Source: DASRSS01 sp963799045
Lineage (GTDB): Bacteria > Actinomycetota > Actinomycetes > Mycobacteriales > Jatrophihabitantaceae
DNA length: 64,000 bases
Direction: 5' to 3'
Assembly: GCA_963799045.1 (NCBI GenBank)
Contig: CAWCVN010000006.1
Span: 124,001 to 188,000 of the forward strand
Positions within the stretch are counted from its first letter, which is position 1. Every line of letters starts with the position of its first letter. A model generated the notes under the pieces. It was not told where the DNA came from. It made no database searches and saw only the letters and a program-made list of their open reading frames with translations. Positions 52,732 through 62,273 of the stretch are shown piece after piece. The position numbers and the translations under genes were made by a program.

Positions 52732-53502
52732 GTGGGCTCGCCGTCGAAACTCGCGGCACTGACCGTCGCCGTGGAGCACGCCCCGGTCGGGGTAGCCGTG
52801 TGCGACCGCACCGGCGACTTCGTCGTCGTGAACGACCACCTCGCGCGGTTGCTGCGCCGCGACCGGGACTCGCTGCTCGGCACGTCGTTTCTCAACGTGA
52901 TCCATCCGGACGAGCAGGCCGAGACCCTGGCCCAGGTCGCGCGGGCGATGCAGGACACGACCGCGGACGGCGCCGAGCGCACGAGCGACGAGAACGAGGT
53001 GCGCTGCATCGACGGGAACGGGCGCACGATCTGGCTGCACCTGACGTGGACCACCACCGCGCCGGATCCGAACGGTCAGCAGTTCACTGTGGTGCACGCC
53101 GCTGACTACTCGCGCCGCCGCGTCGCCGAGGACGAGCTGATCGAGCTGCGCCAGCTGCTGCACGTGGCGCTGGACAAGAGTGCGTTCGCGATCGCCATCA
53201 GCGACATGAGCAAGCGGATCACCTACGTCAACCAGCGCTTCTGCGACATGCTCGGCTACACCTTTGCCGAGCTGACGCAGATGACCTTCCCGGAGATCAC
53301 CCATCCCGAGGATCGGGACAAGACCAACGACGCCTTCGAGCAGATGCTGCTGGGCAAGCTGGACCGCCACCAGACCATCAAGCGCTACGTCCGCAAGGAC
53401 GGCCGGGTGATCTACTGCCGGCGCATCGCGATCGCCGCCCGGGGCCGCGACGACATGCCGCGCAGCAACATCATCTTCGTCGAGTCGATGGGCCTGGCCT
53501 GA
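52732..53502 (+). CDS. Tandem-PAS protein without an output domain, copy 2
   Basis: A 256-residue paralogue of the protein at 48184, with the same two PAS/PAC domains: AVEHAPVGVAVCDRTGDFVV and LGTSFLNVIHPDEQAETLAQ, then FAIAISDMSKRITYVNQRFC, EITHPEDRDKTNDAFEQ and IKRYVRKDGRVIYCRRI. It ends at the close of the second PAC (VESMGLA), which marks the natural family length. It is embedded between the two halves of the paa cluster, transcribed toward paaZ and ahead of the second operator. A role in sensing an aromatic compound or redox state is a guess. There is no output domain. Confidence 0.85.
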   Translation: MGSPSKLAALTVAVEHAPVGVAVCDRTGDFVVVNDHLARLLRRDRDSLLGTSFLNVIHPDEQAETLAQVARAMQDTTADGAERTSDENEVRCIDGNGRTIWLHLTWTTTAPDPNGQQFTVVHAADYSRRRVAEDELIELRQLLHVALDKSAFAIAISDMSKRITYVNQRFCDMLGYTFAELTQMTFPEITHPEDRDKTNDAFEQMLLGKLDRHQTIKRYVRKDGRVIYCRRIAIAARGRDDMPRSNIIFVESMGLA

Positions 53503-53544
53503 TCCCCCCGTCCGCCGTCGGAGCGGAGCGGGCCCTTGATTCCT

Positions 53545-53559
53545 GACCGATCGGTCGGT
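53545..53559. promoter_or_regulatory. PaaR operator, site 2 (paaZ side)
   Basis: GACCGATCGGTCGGT followed by AAAC, 62 bases ahead of the paaZ start. It differs from site 1 (52636-52650) at one position of 15. It should repress paaZABCDE until phenylacetyl-CoA appears. Confidence 0.75.
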
Positions 53560-53621
53560 AAACAGGTGGGGCAGGGACCAAAGTCCCGTGTCCGGGCCGA
53601 GAGCACGAGGAGATCGCGCCG

Positions 53622-55637
53622 ATGCCGGTACTCGAGAGCTACGTCGAAGGCGGCTGGCGGGCAGCGCCCGACGGTGAAGCCGTCCGCGACGCGGTGACCG
53701 CCGAGGAGGTCGCGCGGGTCAGCTCCGCGGGCGTCGACTTCGGCGCCGCGCTCGACCACGGTCGCCGCGTCGGCGGCCCGGCGCTGCGCGAGCTGAGCTT
53801 CCACGAGCGCGCCGCGCTGGTGAAGTCCGTAGGTCTGATGCTGCGCGAGCACCGTGACGAGTTGTACGCGCTGTCGGCGCGCACCGGGGCGACCAGGGCC
53901 GACTCGAGGTTCGACGTCGACGGCGGTATCGGTGCGCTGCTCGCCTACGCCTCGAAGGCCAAGCGCGAGCTGCCCAACGACCGGATCGTCGTCGAGGGCA
54001 CGCTCGAACCGTTGAGCAGGCAGGGCACGTTCGTGGGTCAGCACGTGCTGACGTCGTTGCCCGGCGTCGCCGTGCAGATCAACGCGTTCAACTTCCCCGT
54101 CTGGGGACCGCTCGAGAAGCTCGCGCCGGCGCTGATCGCCGGCATGCCCTCGCTGATCAAGCCGGCGTCGCAGACCGCGTACCTCACCGAACGGATCGTC
54201 CGCCTGATCGTCGAAGCCGGCCTGCTGCCCGACGGCGCACTGCAGTTCGTCGCGGGCAGTGCCGGCGACCTGCTCGACCAGCTCACCGAACAGGACCTGC
54301 TCGCGTTCACCGGCTCGGCCTCGACCGCGGCGAAGCTGCGCACCCACCCCAACCTGGTGGCACGAGCGGTGCGCTTCAACGCCGAGGCCGACTCGCTCAA
54401 CTGCGCCGTGCTCGGCCCGGATGCCGTCCCCGGCAGCGCCGAGTTCGACCTGTACGTCGACTCGGTCGTGACCGAGATGACGGTCAAGGCGGGCCAGAAG
54501 TGCACCGCGATCCGGCGCGCGTTCGTGCCCGCGTCGATGCTCGACGAGGTGACCGAGGCGGTCCGCGCCCGGCTGGCGCAGGTGGTGGTCGGCAACCCGG
54601 CCAGCCCCGGCGTGGGCATGGGCGCGCTGGCCAGCGTCGAGCAGCGCGACGAGGTCCGGCGATCGGTCAAGGCGCTGTCCGCGGCCGGCCGGATCGAGTT
54701 CGGCGACCCGGCCCGCGTCGAGGTCGTCGACGCCGACGCCGAGCGCGGGGCGTTCCTCTCCCCGATCCTGATCCGGTGCAGCGACCCCGGCCGGGACGAG
54801 GTGCACGACGTGGAGGCCTTCGGCCCGGTGTCGACCCTCATGCCGTACGCCTCCACCGCGGACGTGATCGAGTTGGCCGCCCGCGGCAGGGGGAGCCTCG
54901 CCGGCTCAGTGGTCACCGCCGACCGCGACTTCGCGCGCGAGGTCGTCCTCGGTCTCGCGCCGTGGCACGGGCGGCTGCTGGTGCTCAACCGCGACGACGC
55001 GGCGGAGTCGACCGGGCACGGTTCGCCGTTGCCGGCCCTTGTGCACGGCGGGCCGGGGCGCGCGGGCGGCGGCGAGGAGCTGGGGGGTATGCGCGGCGTC
55101 CTGCACCACATGCAGCGCACCGCGGTGCAGGCCGATCCGCGGACGCTCGCGGCGATTACCGGTCGGTGGGTGCCAGGGGCGGAGCGGCGCACCGGGGTGC
55201 ACCCGTTCCGCAAGCGCCTGGGTGAGCTGCGGGTCGGGGACAGCGTGGTCGCCGGCCCGCGCCGGGTGAGCCTCGCCGACATCGAGCACTTCGCCGAGTT
55301 CACCGGGGACACGTTCTACGCGCACATGGACGAGCAGGCCGCGGCTGCCAACCCCTTCTTCGACGGCCGGGTCGCGCACGGCTACCTGATCGTGTCGTTC
55401 GCGGCCGGGCTGTTCGTCGACCCGGATCCGGGCCCGGTGCTGGCGAACTACGGGCTGGAGAACCTGCGCTTCCTCGCGCCCGTCTACCCCGACGACGAGC
55501 TGACGATCACGCTGACCTGCAAGCAGATCAGCCCGCGTGACGGTGACTACGGCGAGGTGTGCTGGGACGCGGACGTGACCAAGCAGGACGGCGCGTCCGT
55601 CGCCAAGTACGACGTCCTGACCCTGGTGGCGAAGTGA
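53622..55637 (+). CDS. paaZ: PaaZ: oxepin-CoA hydrolase / 3-oxo-5,6-dehydrosuberyl-CoA semialdehyde dehydrogenase
   Basis: A fused ring-opening enzyme of 671 residues. Residues 1 to about 520 are an aldehyde dehydrogenase domain (NAFNFPVWGPLEKLAPALIA, LAFTGSASTAAKL, catalytic Cys in VKAGQKCTAIRRAF). Residues about 540-671 are a MaoC-type R-specific hydratase (FAEFTGDTFYAHMDE, FFDGRVAHGYLIVSFAAGLF), which hydrolyses the oxepin ring. Both halves have their key residues. The GTGA at its end overlaps the start of paaA. Confidence 0.95.
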   Translation: MPVLESYVEGGWRAAPDGEAVRDAVTAEEVARVSSAGVDFGAALDHGRRVGGPALRELSFHERAALVKSVGLMLREHRDELYALSARTGATRADSRFDVDGGIGALLAYASKAKRELPNDRIVVEGTLEPLSRQGTFVGQHVLTSLPGVAVQINAFNFPVWGPLEKLAPALIAGMPSLIKPASQTAYLTERIVRLIVEAGLLPDGALQFVAGSAGDLLDQLTEQDLLAFTGSASTAAKLRTHPNLVARAVRFNAEADSLNCAVLGPDAVPGSAEFDLYVDSVVTEMTVKAGQKCTAIRRAFVPASMLDEVTEAVRARLAQVVVGNPASPGVGMGALASVEQRDEVRRSVKALSAAGRIEFGDPARVEVVDADAERGAFLSPILIRCSDPGRDEVHDVEAFGPVSTLMPYASTADVIELAARGRGSLAGSVVTADRDFAREVVLGLAPWHGRLLVLNRDDAAESTGHGSPLPALVHGGPGRAGGGEELGGMRGVLHHMQRTAVQADPRTLAAITGRWVPGAERRTGVHPFRKRLGELRVGDSVVAGPRRVSLADIEHFAEFTGDTFYAHMDEQAAAANPFFDGRVAHGYLIVSFAAGLFVDPDPGPVLANYGLENLRFLAPVYPDDELTITLTCKQISPRDGDYGEVCWDADVTKQDGASVAKYDVLTLVAK

Positions 55638-56812
55638 CCGACTCACCGCGAACTGCCCGCGCGAGTGGCGACTTAACCCCTCGAGTGGCGACATATAGCG
55701 CGCCACTCGACGCCAAGACGCGCCACTCGGCGGGAAGTGAGGGGGACTTCGAGGCGCTGGTCTCGCGGGAGCAGCGCATCGAGCCGCGCGACGCGATGCC
55801 GGATGCCTATCGGGCGACGATGATCCGCCAGATCGCACAGCACGCCCATTCGGAGATCATCGGGATGCAGCCCGAGGGCGCCTGGATCTCGCGGGCGCCG
55901 TCGCTGCGGCGCAAGGCCGTCCTGCTCGCCAAGGTGCAGGACGAGGCCGGCCACGGGCTGTATCTGTACTCGGCCGCCGAGACGCTGGGCGTCGACCGCG
56001 CCGAGCTGACGCAACGGCTGATCGAGGGACGCCAGAAGTACTCGTCGATCTTCAACTACCCGTCGCTGACCTTCGCCGACGTCGGCGTGATCGGCTGGCT
56101 GGTCGACGGCGCGGCGATCTGCAACCAGGTCCCGCTGTGCCGGTCGTCCTACGGCCCGTACGCGCGGGCGATGGTGCGCATCTGCAAGGAGGAGTCGTTC
56201 CACCAGCGGCAGGGCTACGAGCTGCTGATGACGATGATGGCCGGCTCGGCTGCGCAGCGCGAGATGGTCCAGGACGCCACGAACCGGTGGTGGTGGCCGT
56301 CGCTGATGATGTTCGGCCCGCCCGACGCCGATTCGCCGAACACCGCGCAGTCGATGCGGTGGCGGATCAAGCGGCACACCAACGACGAGCTGCGGCAGCG
56401 GTTCGTCGACATGACCGTTCCGCAGGCACGGGCCCTGGGTGTCACGCTGCCCGACCCACAGCTGCACTGGAACGACGAGCGCGGGTCCTACGACTTCGGT
56501 CAGCCCGACTGGGCGGAGTTCAAGCAGGTGATCGCCGGACACGGCCCGTGCAACGCCGAGCGGATCGCGCATCGACGCGCGGCCCAGGACAACGGCGCCT
56601 GGGTCCGCGAAGCGGGTTTGGCCCACGCCGCCAAGCAAATGAGCGCGACGCGCCACAGTGACCGAGCGACAATGATCGAACCACAGAGCCATGAACGAAA
56701 AGGCGAGTTCGACGGTGACCACCGGGCGATGAGCGCTCGCGCGAAGAGCAGCCGTCGGCAACGCGGCGGAGCCGCGAATCGGTCGCAGGATCCATCCGAG
56801 CGGAGCGAGTGA
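55634..56812 (+). CDS. paaA: Ring-1,2-phenylacetyl-CoA epoxidase, catalytic subunit PaaA
   Basis: The di-iron oxygenase subunit that epoxidises phenylacetyl-CoA. Iron-ligand motifs are present: HAHSEIIGMQPEG, AKVQDEAGHGLYLYSAAE and RICKEESFHQRQGYELLM. The product is 392 residues, longer than the usual 310-330. About 35 extra residues at the start are encoded by a repeat (55661-55730), and about 57 at the end (from MSATRHSDRATM on) are low-complexity and encoded by another repeat. The GTG start overlaps the paaZ stop; an internal start past the repeat, such as a codon near the conserved FEALVSREQRIEPRD, is possible. Confidence 0.93.
   Translation: MTDSPRTARASGDLTPRVATYSAPLDAKTRHSAGSEGDFEALVSREQRIEPRDAMPDAYRATMIRQIAQHAHSEIIGMQPEGAWISRAPSLRRKAVLLAKVQDEAGHGLYLYSAAETLGVDRAELTQRLIEGRQKYSSIFNYPSLTFADVGVIGWLVDGAAICNQVPLCRSSYGPYARAMVRICKEESFHQRQGYELLMTMMAGSAAQREMVQDATNRWWWPSLMMFGPPDADSPNTAQSMRWRIKRHTNDELRQRFVDMTVPQARALGVTLPDPQLHWNDERGSYDFGQPDWAEFKQVIAGHGPCNAERIAHRRAAQDNGAWVREAGLAHAAKQMSATRHSDRATMIEPQSHERKGEFDGDHRAMSARAKSSRRQRGGAANRSQDPSERSE
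55661..55730. repeat. Four-copy inverted/direct repeat at the start of paaA
   Basis: CGAGTGGCG occurs at 55662 and 55682 and its reverse complement CGCCACTCG at 55701 and 55721, spaced 19-20 bases apart. The inner pair forms a perfect hairpin (TCGAGTGGCG ... CGCCACTCGA, 55681-55710) with loop ACATATAGCG. It lies in the first codons of paaA as annotated and looks like an inserted intergenic repeat or a regulatory hairpin between paaZ and paaA. Confidence 0.7.
56727..56745. repeat. 19-base repeat shared with the rpsM-rpsK gap
   Basis: CGATGAGCGCTCGCGCGAA is identical at 15331-15349, between rpsM and rpsK. It contains the palindrome GAGCGCTC. A shorter relative (CGATGAGCGAGCGAA) occurs at 579-593 between rplN and rplX. 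Here it encodes part of the odd PaaA tail. Confidence 0.6.
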
Positions 56813-57108
56813 TGGAGACGAGGCCGATGGCCGACTGGCCCTTATTCGAGGTTTTTGTCAGGGGGAAGCGGGGTCTGAACCATGTGCACGTCGGGTCGCT
56901 GCACGCCGCAGACCCGCAGATGGCGCTGCACCACGCCCGCGACCTGTACACCCGCCGTAACGAGGGCGTCAGCATCTGGGTGGTCCGCTCGGCCGACATC
57001 ACCGCCTCCAGCCCGGACGAGAAGGACGCCTTCTTCGCGCCCAGCGGCGACAAGGTCTACCGGCACCCGACCTTCTACGCCATCCCCGACGACGTCCCGC
57101 ACATGTGA
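56812..57108 (+). CDS. paaB: Phenylacetyl-CoA epoxidase subunit PaaB
   Basis: A small structural subunit linking PaaAC units. The product is 98 residues from the ATG at 56812, which overlaps the paaA stop (TGATG). The core DWPLFEVFVRGKRGLNHVHV, AADPQMALHHARDLYTRRNE and VRSADI is typical. An ATG at 56827 (MADWPLFEV) would match the family start even better. Confidence 0.94.
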   Translation: METRPMADWPLFEVFVRGKRGLNHVHVGSLHAADPQMALHHARDLYTRRNEGVSIWVVRSADITASSPDEKDAFFAPSGDKVYRHPTFYAIPDDVPHM

Positions 57109-57962
57109 TGAGCCCGCACGCGGACGAGAACGTCTACGACTCACTGGCCGAGGCGGCCGGCGGCGAGCAGCGCTGGGCCTTCGGCACCGGCTTCACCGAT
57201 GCCCTCGCCGGCGTGGACACGGCCGTCCCCGAGCACGTCGATGCCCCGCAGCTGGCCCGGCAGTGCCTCGCGCTCGGTGACGACGCGCTGGTGCTCGCCC
57301 AGCGCCTGGGGCTGTGGGTCAGCAACGCGCCCGACCTCGAGGAGGAGCTCGCGCTGGCCAACATCGCGCTGGATCTACTGGGCCAGGCCCGGCTGCTGCT
57401 CACCCGGGCGGCGCGCGCGGACCCGGCGCTGCGCCCGGCGTCCGCGCCGGCGCAGCTGCCCGACGAGGATGCGTTGGCCTACTGGCGCGACGCGCCGGAG
57501 TTCACCAGCACCCGGCTCGCCGAGCTGGACGACGCCGGCGACTTCGCCCGCTGCGTCGCGCGGCTGTTCGTAGTGGTGTCGGCACGCCTGGCGGTCATGA
57601 GCCGGCTGACCACCGCCCCGGACCCGGTGCTCGCCGCGATCGCCGCCAAGGCGGTGCCCGAACTCGCCTACCACCGCGAGTATGCCGCCGGTTGGGTAGT
57701 TCGACTCGGCGACGGCACCGAGCTGTCCCACCGGCGGATGCAGCAGGCGATCGACTGGGTCTGGCCGCACCTGCCGGCGGAACTCGACCCCGGCGACGCG
57801 CACGCGGAGTTCGACCGGACTCTCGACACGGTGCTCGCCGCCGCGACCCTGGCTCGCCCCGCCCCTGGCGGCCGCCCGGAACCCGCCGATCGGGACGAGC
57901 GCGTGGCACTGCTCGCCGACCTGCAGTTGGTCGCCCGGGCCGACCCGGAGGCGACGTGGTGA
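57105..57962 (+). CDS. paaC: Phenylacetyl-CoA epoxidase subunit PaaC
   Basis: The structural partner of PaaA with a ferritin-like helical fold but without a working di-iron site in known members. The 285-residue product has DDALVLAQRLGLWVSNAPDL, EELALANIALDLLGQARLLL, PELAYHREYAAGWVVRLGDG and a typical length. The GTG at 57105 or the ATG at 57108 both overlap the paaB stop. Its own stop overlaps the paaD GTG. Confidence 0.94.
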   Translation: MMSPHADENVYDSLAEAAGGEQRWAFGTGFTDALAGVDTAVPEHVDAPQLARQCLALGDDALVLAQRLGLWVSNAPDLEEELALANIALDLLGQARLLLTRAARADPALRPASAPAQLPDEDALAYWRDAPEFTSTRLAELDDAGDFARCVARLFVVVSARLAVMSRLTTAPDPVLAAIAAKAVPELAYHREYAAGWVVRLGDGTELSHRRMQQAIDWVWPHLPAELDPGDAHAEFDRTLDTVLAAATLARPAPGGRPEPADRDERVALLADLQLVARADPEATW

Positions 57963-58459
57963 GCAGCGCCGCCGAGGCGCGGGCGGTCGCCGAGACCGTG
58001 GTCGACCCCGAGTTGCCCATGCTCACGCTGCGCGACCTCGGTGTGCTGCGCGAGGTGTGCGTCCGAGACGGCACGGTTTTCGTGGACATCACGCCGACGT
58101 ATTCGGGCTGCCCGGCCGTCGCCGAGATGCGCGCCGACGTCGTCAGCGCGCTGCAGGGCGCGGGCTTTGGGCACGTCGAGGTGCGCACCGCGCTGCACCC
58201 GCCGTGGTCCAGCGACGACATCACCGAGCACGGTCGGCGCGTGCTGGCCGAGCACGGCATCGCGCCGCCCGGCCCGGCCCCGCGCCGCGCCGCCGGGCCG
58301 GTGCCGCTCCGGCTCGGCCCCGCGCCGCCGGCCGTCGCCTGCCCGCGCTGCGGCTCACCGGACACGGCCGAGACCTCGCGCTTCGGCTCCACCGCATGCA
58401 AGGCGCTGTACCGCTGCCGCTCGTGCGCCGAGCCGTTCGAGCACGTGAAGGCGATCTGA
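57959..58459 (+). CDS. paaD: PaaD, MIP18/DUF59-type maturation factor
   Basis: Helps assemble the iron centres of the epoxidase. The 166-residue product has the MIP18 domain (VVDPELPMLTLRDLGVLREV, TPTYSGCPAVAEMRADV) with its conserved Cys. A C-terminal zinc-ribbon-like part has CPRC and CRSC pairs (ACPRCGSPDTAETSRFGST, LYRCRSCAEPFEHVKAI). The GTG at 57959 was fixed by the GTGA overlap with paaC; the open frame extends far upstream. Confidence 0.94.
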   Translation: MSSAAEARAVAETVVDPELPMLTLRDLGVLREVCVRDGTVFVDITPTYSGCPAVAEMRADVVSALQGAGFGHVEVRTALHPPWSSDDITEHGRRVLAEHGIAPPGPAPRRAAGPVPLRLGPAPPAVACPRCGSPDTAETSRFGSTACKALYRCRSCAEPFEHVKAI

Positions 58460-59520
58460 TGGTCTCGACCTTCGTGCCGTTGCCGGTCGCGCGGATCGAC
58501 CGGCTCACCGACGATTCGGTCGCGGTGACCTTCGAGGTCCCCGAGCACCTGCGCGACCGCTTCGGCTTCCTGCCCGGCCAGTCGCTGACGGTGCGCCGCG
58601 CCGCGGACGGCCGGGACGAGCGCCGCTCCTACTCGATCTGCGCGCCCGCCGGTCGGCCGCCGCGCATCGGGGTCCGCGAGGTGGCCGGGGGAGCGGTGTC
58701 CGGCTGGCTGGTGCGCGAACTGCGCGTCGGCGACGTCGTGGACGTACTGCCGCCGGCCGGCCGGTTCAGCGCGGATGTCACGGCCGCGGCGCGGCACGTG
58801 CTGATCGCTGCGGGTTCGGGCATCACACCGATGCTGTCGATCGCGGCGTCGGTGCTCGCCGGCCACCCGGACAGCACGGTGACGCTGATCTACGGCAACC
58901 GCCGCAGCGACACGGTGATGTTCGCCGACGAGCTGGCAGACCTCAAGGATCGCTACCCGGCCCGTTTCGCGCTCGTGCACGTGCTCAGCCGCGAGCCACG
59001 CGAGTCCGATGTACTGAGCGGTCGGCTGGACGCCGACCGGCTCGCGCTGCTGCTCGATGCGCTGGTCGCCGTCGACGATGTCGACCACTGGTGGCTGTGC
59101 GGCCCGGCGGGGCTGGTCGATGCGGCCCGGGGGCTGCTGACCGACCGCGGCGTCGACTCCGCGCGGCTGCATCGGGAGCTGTTCTACGTCGAGGACGTCG
59201 CCCCCCCGGCGGCAGAGCACGCCGATGCCGCCCCGAGCGGCCCGACCGCACAGGTGACGATCACGCTCGACGGGCGGGCGACCACGCTGGCCCTGCCCCG
59301 TGACGTGCCGGTGCTCGATGCGGCCCAGCGGACCCGCACCGACCTGCCGTTCGCCTGCAAGGGCGGCGTATGCGGCACCTGCCGTGCTCGCGTCACCGCC
59401 GGCGAGGTGCACATGCGGCGCAACTTCGCGTTGGAGGACGACGAGGTGGCGCAGGGCTTCGTGCTCACCTGCCAGGCGCTGCCCGTCACCGACGAGGTCG
59501 GCCTCGACTACGACGCCTGA
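58459..59520 (+). CDS. paaE: Phenylacetyl-CoA epoxidase reductase PaaE
   Basis: Passes electrons from NADPH to PaaA. The 353-residue product has the FAD domain (RDERRSYSICAPAG), the NAD(P) domain (HVLIAAGSGITPMLSIAASV, WWLCGPAGLVDAARGLL) and a plant-type 2Fe-2S ferredoxin domain at the C-terminus with FACKGGVCGTCRARV and a fourth Cys in VLTCQ. The ATG overlaps the paaD stop. It is the last gene of paaZABCDE. Confidence 0.95.
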   Translation: MVSTFVPLPVARIDRLTDDSVAVTFEVPEHLRDRFGFLPGQSLTVRRAADGRDERRSYSICAPAGRPPRIGVREVAGGAVSGWLVRELRVGDVVDVLPPAGRFSADVTAAARHVLIAAGSGITPMLSIAASVLAGHPDSTVTLIYGNRRSDTVMFADELADLKDRYPARFALVHVLSREPRESDVLSGRLDADRLALLLDALVAVDDVDHWWLCGPAGLVDAARGLLTDRGVDSARLHRELFYVEDVAPPAAEHADAAPSGPTAQVTITLDGRATTLALPRDVPVLDAAQRTRTDLPFACKGGVCGTCRARVTAGEVHMRRNFALEDDEVAQGFVLTCQALPVTDEVGLDYDA

Positions 59521-59549
59521 TTCCGGGCGGCCCGGACCAGCGGCCGCGG

Positions 59550-59984
59550 CTACCGCAGCTGGTCCAGCGCGGCCCGGATCTCCGGCGGGACCGGAACCGA
59601 CCGGCGCTCGTCGCGCGATACGTAGACGTGCACGAAACGCCCCACCGCGGCCGGCTGCTCGCCCGCGCCGAACAGCGCCAGCCGGTAGATCACGCTCGAG
59701 GTGCCGAGCTTGTCCAGCGCCAGGCCCGCGGTGACCGTTTCGGGGAAGCGCAGCTCGGCGAAGTAGCGGCAGGACGTCTCGACGACCAGGCCGACGGCGG
59801 GCAGCTGCCTGATGTCGACGCCCGAGGCCTCGATCAGCCAGCCGTTCACCGCGGTGTCGAACATCGAGTAGTGCACGACATTGTTGACGTGCCCGTAGGT
59901 GTCGTCGTCGGACCACCGGGTGGGCAGCGAGCGCAGTACCGGGAAGTCGGTGCGGCGCAGCAGCTTCGGATCGGCTTCGGTCAT
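59550..59984 (-). CDS. Acyl-CoA thioesterase, 4HBT/YbgC type
   Basis: A 144-residue hotdog thioesterase. The catalytic motif WSDDDTYGHVNNVVHYSMFD and FVHVYVSRDERRSVPVPPEI at the end are typical of the YbgC/FadM branch. It is convergent with paaE and overlaps the MFS gene downstream start region by 4 bases, so it probably ends a minus-strand series of AKR-MFS-thioesterase. It may act on CoA esters made by the neighbouring pathway, an inference from position only. Confidence 0.85.
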   Translation of the reverse strand: MTEADPKLLRRTDFPVLRSLPTRWSDDDTYGHVNNVVHYSMFDTAVNGWLIEASGVDIRQLPAVGLVVETSCRYFAELRFPETVTAGLALDKLGTSSVIYRLALFGAGEQPAAVGRFVHVYVSRDERRSVPVPPEIRAALDQLR

Positions 59985-61224
59985 GGCGCCGACTGTAGGT
60001 CCACGGGCCGGTGCGGGGCGGCATCGGCGCCGGTCAGCTCGTCGTCGACGAAGCGCGGCTGCGCGGAGCGCCAACCGGCGAACGTCGTGATGACGAGCGC
60101 GATGGCCAGCAGCGCAAGCGGCAGCGCCCAGTGCCCGGTGACGTCGTTGAGCACGCCGAACAGCAGCGGTCCGGTCCCGGCGACGATGTAGCCGATCGAC
60201 TGGACGAACGCCGACAGGGCAGCCGTCGTGTGGGCCTCGCGAGAGCGCAGCCCGATCATGGTCAGCGCCAGCGGGAACTGGGCACTGCCGATGCCGACCA
60301 GGGCCATCCACACCCAGGCGCCGCCGACCGGGGCGAGCGCCAGGCCGCCGTAGGCGATTACGTAGCTGCTGCTGAGCACGACCAGCGTCGCCCGGTGCCG
60401 TGACTGCGGGACGCTCGGCACAAGCATCGACATCGGGATCGTCATGGCCGACAGCACGGCGATCATCGCGCCCGCGGTGCCGTTCGAGACGCCGTGAGCA
60501 TGCATGAACTTGGCGAACCAGCCGAACGCGATGTAGGCCTGGAACGACTGGAAGGCGAAGAAGATCGTCAGCGCCCACGCCGTCGGGCTGCGCACCAGCC
60601 GGTTCGCGGACATGCGCTGGGGCGCACCGGGATCGGGACGGTCGTGGCGCAGCGTCGGCAGCCACGGCAGGATCGCGATCGCGCTGAAGATCGCCCACGA
60701 GCCCAGGCCGTACCGCCAGTCGCTGTGCCCGGGGGCGAGCGCACCGAACGGCACGGTCAGCCCAGCGGCGGCCGTGGTGCCGATGGCCAGCGCGGTCGTG
60801 TACACGGCGGTCATGCGCCCGATCCGATCCGGGAAGTGCCGCTTGACCAGCGTCGGAAGCAAGATGTTTGCGATCGCGCCGCCGCTGAGGGCCAGCACGC
60901 TCAGCAGCACGAACGCCCACACCGTGCCGACGGCTGCCCGGCCGAGGAGCCCGGCGGTCATCGCGGCGAGGGCGAGGACCAGCAACTGGTGGGCGCCGAA
61001 CCGGTGCGCCAGCCGGGGTGCGACGCCGCCGATCAGCGCGAAACAGATCACCGGCAACGTCGTGACGACGCCCGAGACGCCGCCGGACATGTGCAGGCCG
61101 GTTTGCAGCTCGTCGAGGACCGCCCCGACGCTGGTGACGGCCGTGCGCATGGACAGGCCGGTCAGCGCGAGCGCCGCGACGAGCAGGGCCCGCTGCCTGC
61201 GCCCGGTGGCGGGCCCGGTTGTGC

Positions 61225-61228
<4 letters not shown>
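59981..61228 (-). CDS. MFS transporter, CynX/NimT-like
   Basis: About 415 residues and 12 hydrophobic helices (ALLVAALALTGLSMRTAVTS, GAIANILLPTLVKRHFPDRI, FFAFQSFQAYIAFGWFAKFM, GIGSAQFPLALTMIGLRSRE). It resembles the CynX/NimT group that carries small anions or nitroimidazole-like compounds. The start is uncertain: no ATG or GTG fits ahead of helix 1, and a CTG at 61228 overlaps the aldo-keto reductase stop. The first ATG lies inside helix 1. Confidence 0.85.
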
Positions 61229-62250
<1,022 letters not shown>

Positions 62251-62273
62251 GTCGTCCTATTCTGCTCGGTGCG

